Shown: positions 59,831-64,000 of the stretch, piece after piece
Numbering within the stretch: position 1 is the stretch's first letter
Layout: each line of letters opens with the position of its first letter
NCBI GenBank assembly: GCA_963664625.1
Contig: OY761541.1
Span: forward strand, 1,612,001-1,676,000
Direction of reading: 5' to 3'
Length of the DNA stretch: 64,000 bases
DNA from: CBDCFV01 sp963664625
GTDB taxonomy: Bacteria > Chloroflexota > Dehalococcoidia > Lucifugimonadales > UBA3495
Made by a program: the position numbers and the translations under genes
The notes under the pieces: model-generated
What the model saw: only the letters and a program-made list of their open reading frames with translations
Told to the model about the DNA's origin: nothing
The model's database searches: none

Positions 59831-60856
59831 ATGACAACCTTCCAAGACGCCATCCGGCGAATAAGCATAGCCTGGACCCCGGCCTACACCACAGTCGCCA
59901 TCGTCGCGCTGGCGGTGGTCATAGGCTTTCTTCCCTTCGTGAAGATGAGCCTGGTGGTGAACGGTGTCTTCTTAGGCGCCATCATCGCCTTGGGGGCCAT
60001 CGGGCTGACCATGGTCTACGGCCTGCTGAACTTCGCCAACGTGGCCCACGGCGACTACATGACGGTGGGCGCCTACGTGGCCCTGTTCATCGTGGTGGAC
60101 GTCCTGACCTGGATGGGCATCCAAGGCAGCGGCCTCGGCCCTTTCACCTTCGGCTACCCGGTCCTGATTGCCCTTCCCATTGCCGTCGCCATCGTCGCCG
60201 CCGGGGCCATCGTCCTCGACGTGACCATCTACCGGCGGCTGCGGGCCCGCGGAGTGAACGCCGTGGTGATGTCGATGGCGTCCCTGGGCATCGCCATTGG
60301 GTTGCGCGGGCTCGTGCAGGTCATCTGGACCGGCGAAGTCCAGCACTTCCCCCGGGAAAGCCGCCAAGTCTTTCTGCTGCCAATGGACGTGCGGGTGCCG
60401 CCCGACGCCATCTTCATCGCCATCCTGGCCGTCATACTGGTGGCGGCGGTCTACGTTGTCCTGACCCGCACCCGGATGGGCAAGGCCATGCGGGCCACGG
60501 CCGACAACCCGGACCTGGCCTTGGTCAGCGGCATCGACACCCGCAGCGTCATCTGGTGGGCGTGGGCCATGGCCGCCGCCCTGTCCGCCACCGCCGGAAT
60601 CCTCTTGGCAGTGTACCAAGCCCAACTGCTGCCCATCATGGGATGGAAGTTCCTCATACCCCTGTTCGCCGCGGTCATCCTGGGCGGACTGGGCAACCCC
60701 TACGGCGCGCTGGTAGGCGCGTTTGTCATCGGGGTCACGTCGGAGGTATCAACCCAGTGGCTGAACCCCAGCTACAAGCCGGCCGTCGCCTTCGCTATCA
60801 TGATCGTCATGCTGCTGGTAAGACCGCGAGGGATCTTCGGGGACGGAAGGAATTGA
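59831..60856 (+). CDS. livH: Branched-chain amino acid ABC permease LivH-like
   Basis: 341 aa with about eight to nine membrane helices, including GLTMVYGLLNFANVAHGDYM and the VSGIDTRSV-type EAA loop region. It forms the channel with LivM. It follows livF by 33 nt. Substrate could be branched-chain amino acids, amides or urea. Confidence 0.9.
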   Translation: MTTFQDAIRRISIAWTPAYTTVAIVALAVVIGFLPFVKMSLVVNGVFLGAIIALGAIGLTMVYGLLNFANVAHGDYMTVGAYVALFIVVDVLTWMGIQGSGLGPFTFGYPVLIALPIAVAIVAAGAIVLDVTIYRRLRARGVNAVVMSMASLGIAIGLRGLVQVIWTGEVQHFPRESRQVFLLPMDVRVPPDAIFIAILAVILVAAVYVVLTRTRMGKAMRATADNPDLALVSGIDTRSVIWWAWAMAAALSATAGILLAVYQAQLLPIMGWKFLIPLFAAVILGGLGNPYGALVGAFVIGVTSEVSTQWLNPSYKPAVAFAIMIVMLLVRPRGIFGDGRN

Positions 60857-60922
60857 AGACTGCCGTGGGTCTGCATCTTAGAATCGGAGTGGACATTTTC
60901 GTCATTCCCGCGCAGGAACGTC

Positions 60923-60981
60923 ATTCCCGCGAAGGCGGGAATCCACTACCTGGCACACTGGACTCCCGCTTTCGCGGGAGT
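60923..60981. repeat. Two REP-like hairpins
   Basis: ATTCCCGCGAAGGCGGGAAT (60923-60942) and ACTCCCGCTTTCGCGGGAGT (60962-60981) sit between livH and livM. A half copy (TCATTCCCGCGCAGGAA) lies just before them at about 60902. Tandem copies of the dispersed hairpin family. Confidence 0.8.
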
Positions 60982-61032
60982 GACGATGGTTATTTTCGGA
61001 TAGGCTCTTAAGGGAACGGAGAAGACCTCGGG

Positions 61033-62016
61033 ATGGAAGTAGCGGGAATCCTCAGCTACCTGGCCGGGTTCGTCATTTTCGCCGGCATCTACTCGGTGTT
61101 CGCGCTGGGCTTGAACGTCCATTGGGGCTTCACCGGCCTGTTCAACATCGGCGTCGCCGGCTTTTTCGCCCTGGGCGCTTACACCACCGCGTTGCTGACG
61201 ACCCAGCCCCCCGACCCTGCGCTGTTCGAGGACTTCAAGTTCGGCGGCAACATGGCCGAAATCTGGTTCCTGGATCTGGGATTCGACCTGTGGTTCTTCC
61301 TGGGCCTTGGGGCCGCCGCCGCCGTCTGCGGGTTGGTGGCCCTAGTCATCGGCTACATCACCCTGCGGCTCCGCGACGACTACCTCGCCATCGCCACCTT
61401 AGGCATCGCCGAAACCGTAAGGCTCTTCTTCCTGAACGAGAAGTGGGTCGCCAACGGCTCCAAGGGGCTGTACCGGATACCGGCGTTCCTGGGCGACCTG
61501 GTGGCCCCGGAACATTACGGCTACCTCTACCTCGTGGTGGTGCTGGTTGTCCTGCTGGCGGTCTTCCTGCTGGTGCAGCGGGCGGTCAAGTCGCCTTGGG
61601 GACGGGTGCTGCGCGCCATCCGCGAGGACGAAACGGCGGCCCAAGCCGTCGGCAAGGACGTGTTCAAATTCAAGCTCCAAGCCTTCATCCTTGGGGCGGT
61701 GATAATGGGCATCGGCGGCGCCCTGTTCGCCCATCACTTCCGGTTCCTGGCGCCCCTCACCTTCGACCCCCTGCTCGCCACCTTCGTTATCTGGGCCATG
61801 CTCATGGTCGGCGGTTCGGGCAACAACCTGGGAGCCATCCTCGGCGCTTTCGTAGTATGGGGCATCTGGTCCGGCACCCAGTTTCTCCCCGGAGTATTCG
61901 CCGACCCCAGCCTGCGCCTCTTCATGATAGGCGTCCTCATAGTCGCCGTAATCCTGCTCCGCCCCGGAGGCATCCTCGGCGAGGAACGCCGCACAACCCG
62001 CGCCCCCGACCCATGA
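61033..62016 (+). CDS. livM: Branched-chain amino acid ABC permease LivM-like
   Basis: 327 aa with about nine helices. The typical GLNVHWGFTGLFNIGVAGFFALGAY segment comes near residue 25, and the LIVM-type coupling helix region is AIREDETAAQAVGKDVFKFK. It pairs with LivH. The hairpin-repeat gap before it may allow separate expression. Confidence 0.92.
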   Translation: MEVAGILSYLAGFVIFAGIYSVFALGLNVHWGFTGLFNIGVAGFFALGAYTTALLTTQPPDPALFEDFKFGGNMAEIWFLDLGFDLWFFLGLGAAAAVCGLVALVIGYITLRLRDDYLAIATLGIAETVRLFFLNEKWVANGSKGLYRIPAFLGDLVAPEHYGYLYLVVVLVVLLAVFLLVQRAVKSPWGRVLRAIREDETAAQAVGKDVFKFKLQAFILGAVIMGIGGALFAHHFRFLAPLTFDPLLATFVIWAMLMVGGSGNNLGAILGAFVVWGIWSGTQFLPGVFADPSLRLFMIGVLIVAVILLRPGGILGEERRTTRAPDP

Positions 62017-62094
62017 AAAAGCAGCGGCCAATTGTGACCGCCGCACCAACCAGACTTGCCCTTTCAAACTACCGCAAACCCTGTCGCGACCCCT

Positions 62095-62210
62095 AACCTC
62101 ACTCATCACAACGCCCAACCTGATTCGTCACATTACCCAACCTGACTCATTACAGCACCTAATCCGTCATTCCCAGCCCCAACCCGTCATTCCCGCGCAG
62201 GCGGGAATCC
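62095..62210. repeat. Degenerate 20-22 bp direct repeats with a REP hairpin
   Basis: From about 62095 the DNA shows successive related units (CCTCACTCATCACAACGC, CCTGATTCGTCACATTAC, CCTGACTCATTACAGCAC) followed by AACCCGTCATTCCCGC. The hairpin ATTCCCGC-GCAG-GCGGGAAT is at 62189-62208. The region is intergenic (62017-62260) and holds no supported gene. Confidence 0.55.
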
Positions 62211-62260
62211 ATACCCCGGCTCCCAAGGCGCACCGACCCCAACGAGAAGCCGTTCTAAAA

Positions 62261-64000
62261 TCACCGGGTCTTTTTCGGTAACTCGCTCTCAACGAAGCTG
62301 TCGAAAATCTGTTTGCGAATATTGAGAAAAGACATGAGACGTTCATCGCAAATCCCTATGCGCACAATGTAACCATAGGGTCTCTTGGGGAAATGGCGAG
62401 ACCGGAAAATCATGTCTTCCATGTCCATGACACACGAGTCCTTGTCCTGTTGCCAACGCCAAGGGAATAAGACTCTGAATTGACCACCTCTCGGGCGATT
62501 TTCCGTCGCGGACAAGTCGAAAAATTCGTATGACGTGGAATACTTCTTTATCACCGAAGCTATATGCTCTTCGGCAAACCGGGATGGACTCAATTCTTCT
62601 GAATAGCCCTCCACGAAGACCTGCACCAAAACTCCGCCATCCGGCGATTGTACCTTCATTTCTCGATTTGACTGCTTGGCTGTCCACCCTTCCGGTGCGG
62701 TTATGGTGTAGCCCCAGTTTTCGTTACGATCACTATAAGCCTTCAACTGAACCGGCGTCGGTGTTGGCGTCGGCATGGGCCTCGGAGTATGCGTGGGCGT
62801 CGGCCTTAGCGTAGGGATAGACCACGGAGTTGGCGTTGGCGCCGCTGTAGGTGTTGGGGTTGGTGTAGGTGTATGAGCCGGCGTGGGCGCTGGGGTATCA
62901 GTTGGCGTTGGTAATGGCGTAGGGGTGGGCGCCGGCGTGGGAGTAGGCGTGGGTACCGGCGTAGGGGTGGGCGCCGGCGTGGGAGTAGGCGTGGGTACCG
63001 GCGTAGGGGTGGGCGCCGGCGTGGGAGTAGGTGTCGGCGTCGGTATAGGCGTAGGGGCAGCAGGATAGGTGAATGTTATATATTCCGACGGTTCCGAGGA
63101 TGCCGAATCACACAACGCATAAACCCGGTTCTGGAAGGTTCGCCCGTCGACGTTGCTGGAAGAGGGACCAACGAACTGAGAGGTTTCTGCCGCGCTCAGG
63201 GCGTTCCGGCTGGACCAGGCAGTGTAGGTTCCGTCGGCGGCCATTTCCCGCGACTCTGTTTGGTATCCGGTGACGGTCAAGTCGCTGCTGGCCGGAGCGT
63301 CCCAATAATAGGTCAGCGACCTATCGTCGGAATTGAAGTCGCGGTAGCGTAAGTTAGTCGGCTGCCCACACACCGGATCGGGCGGCGGCGGAAGCGCCGC
63401 CACCCCAGATACTGGGGTAGCGCTTGGGAGGCTGGGGGTAGCACTGACCGGGGTTGACCCGACAGCGCCACTGATGGTCGGCGGCGGGTTGGCTGACCTT
63501 TGTGAAGGGCCTTCGCTTGCTTGTTCTTGTCCCGAGCGCCAGTCGTTCCATGCGGGGATCAACACATTCTGGGCTAACGCCATTGTCAAGTTAAGGGAGA
63601 CCCACGCACCACATAGCGCCGCAACCCAAATTATCGCTCTGCGCGATATGCTGGCGTTTCTCGACAGGGCCCACAGCAATACCACTCCCGCTATGGGAGA
63701 CAACAGCCACCAAGGCCCGGCAGTCCCGCCTATCATGTAAATGATGTGGTGAGTAACGAAACTCGCTGCCAGCAACCCCGCAACCCCGATGGCGCCTCCA
63801 CGCGTTGTCAACCCTTGCCGCGAGTGCAGGAAGATTGCCACCAATGCCACCAAGGGAGACACCGCTCCGGTTAGTATTATGTGCCGCACCGTGAGCCGAC
63901 CGATGAACGATCCGATAATGGGTGTTGGCTGGGGTCGTGGCGGCCGCGCCGGTTGTGGCGGCGGTGGTGCCGGTTGCTGGGGTCGTGGCGGCGGCGGCGC
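62261..64000 (-). CDS. Proline/threonine-repeat membrane protein, 5' end off window
   Basis: At least 579 aa; the frame is open past the right edge. Residues up to the GTG at 63889 are Pro-rich (APPPPRPQQPAPPPP), then four membrane helices follow (LVALVAIFLH, GGAIGVAGLLAASFVTHHIIYM, WLLSPIAGVVLLWAL, IIWVAALCGAWVSLNL). A fibronectin-III-like domain and a long TPTPTPAPT linker (residues about 290-400 from the GTG) precede a folded C-terminal domain. The true start is outside the window. It resembles surface proteins with a repeat spacer; no family for the C-terminal domain is recognised. Confidence 0.75.
   Translation of the reverse strand, partial: APPPPRPQQPAPPPPQPARPPRPQPTPIIGSFIGRLTVRHIILTGAVSPLVALVAIFLHSRQGLTTRGGAIGVAGLLAASFVTHHIIYMIGGTAGPWWLLSPIAGVVLLWALSRNASISRRAIIWVAALCGAWVSLNLTMALAQNVLIPAWNDWRSGQEQASEGPSQRSANPPPTISGAVGSTPVSATPSLPSATPVSGVAALPPPPDPVCGQPTNLRYRDFNSDDRSLTYYWDAPASSDLTVTGYQTESREMAADGTYTAWSSRNALSAAETSQFVGPSSSNVDGRTFQNRVYALCDSASSEPSEYITFTYPAAPTPIPTPTPTPTPAPTPTPVPTPTPTPAPTPTPVPTPTPTPAPTPTPLPTPTDTPAPTPAHTPTPTPTPTAAPTPTPWSIPTLRPTPTHTPRPMPTPTPTPVQLKAYSDRNENWGYTITAPEGWTAKQSNREMKVQSPDGGVLVQVFVEGYSEELSPSRFAEEHIASVIKKYSTSYEFFDLSATENRPRGGQFRVLFPWRWQQDKDSCVMDMEDMIFRSRHFPKRPYGYIVRIGICDERLMSFLNIRKQIFDSFVESELPKKTR
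62916..63036. repeat. 42-bp tandem repeat, almost three copies
   Basis: A 42-bp unit (14 codons, APTPTPVPTPTPTP type) repeats at 62916, 62958 and 63000 with near identity. It encodes the Pro/Thr linker of the overlapping gene. Length variation by slippage is likely. Confidence 0.8.

Noticed and set aside
62916..63036. Possible CRISPR array
   Set aside because: The 42-bp units are contiguous, have no unique spacers and encode a linker in frame.
62883..63068. Plus-strand ORF rich in GVGVGAG
   Set aside because: Reverse strand of the Pro/Thr linker repeat, with no start signal and no folded-protein features.
1..64000. rRNA or tRNA genes
   Set aside because: I saw no rRNA-like conserved sequence and no convincing cloverleaf; none is claimed.

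Overview
The window looks like chromosomal DNA from an uncultured, GC-rich bacterium, most plausibly a Chloroflexota member of the Dehalococcoidia/SAR202 type. This is an inference from gene content: paralogous sulfite-oxidase-type molybdoenzymes, SDRs, an LLM flavin oxidoreductase, an enolase-superfamily enzyme, amidohydrolases and amidases, a split 2-oxoacid:ferredoxin oxidoreductase and a livGFHM transporter. I saw no rRNA, tRNA or CRISPR array and no marker gene that fixes the taxonomy.

Layout. 0.1-5.5 kb: a zinc-ribbon membrane protein, then a minus-strand operon in which a MoxR AAA+ ATPase and a VWA protein flank an MNT/HEPN (MntA/HepT-like) pair; then a Ham1-like pyrophosphatase, a broken cyclase and a DUF2283 protein. 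5.6-14.2 kb: two MFS carriers bracket a sulfur-oxyanion cluster (two sulfite-oxidase-family enzymes, a cupin, a four-domain rhodanese protein) with two HEPN/PaREP1-like proteins. 14.4-18.2 kb: small proteins, a MaoC-like protein, a PIG-L deacetylase and an SDR. 18.2-25.3 kb: porCD-porA-porB, acyl-CoA ligase and an ArsM-like methyltransferase in one direction, then a divergent mandelate-racemase-like enzyme. 25.4-30.3 kb: a defence island with two restriction-modification systems and a dCTP-deaminase-like gene. 30.4-42.5 kb: GNAT, alcohol dehydrogenase, UvrD/PcrA helicase, MarR, SDR, amidase, cupin, a DUF3179 lipoprotein, an unknown gene pair, an LLM oxidoreductase and a DinB/MDMPI-like protein. 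42.7-50.5 kb: tandem EamA-fusion membrane proteins, a DUF433 antitoxin with a truncated PIN partner, an amidohydrolase, a MITE-like element, RidA, an orphan BrnA and a retropepsin-like protease. 50.6-55.8 kb: a D-aminoacylase-like enzyme and the CP-ATP-grasp / alpha-E / transglutaminase trio. 55.8-58.3 kb: an orphan HigA and an AAA ATPase-HNH pair resembling Septu. 58.3-62.0 kb: livGFHM. 62.3-64 kb: a Pro/Thr-repeat membrane protein that runs off the end of the window.

Recurring themes. (i) Several -10 elements sit exactly 6 nt before a start codon, which predicts leaderless mRNAs; extended TGn -10 motifs are common. (ii) A dispersed hairpin repeat (ATTCCCGC-N4-GCGGGAAT type) occurs at least seven times and once extends an open reading frame. 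(iii) Toxin/antitoxin-type genes are abundant but mostly decayed, orphaned or altered at key residues. The best candidates for something undescribed are the MoxR-MNT-HEPN-VWA operon, the restriction-modification island whose methylase promoter carries two GACGTC sites, and the ATPase-HNH module.
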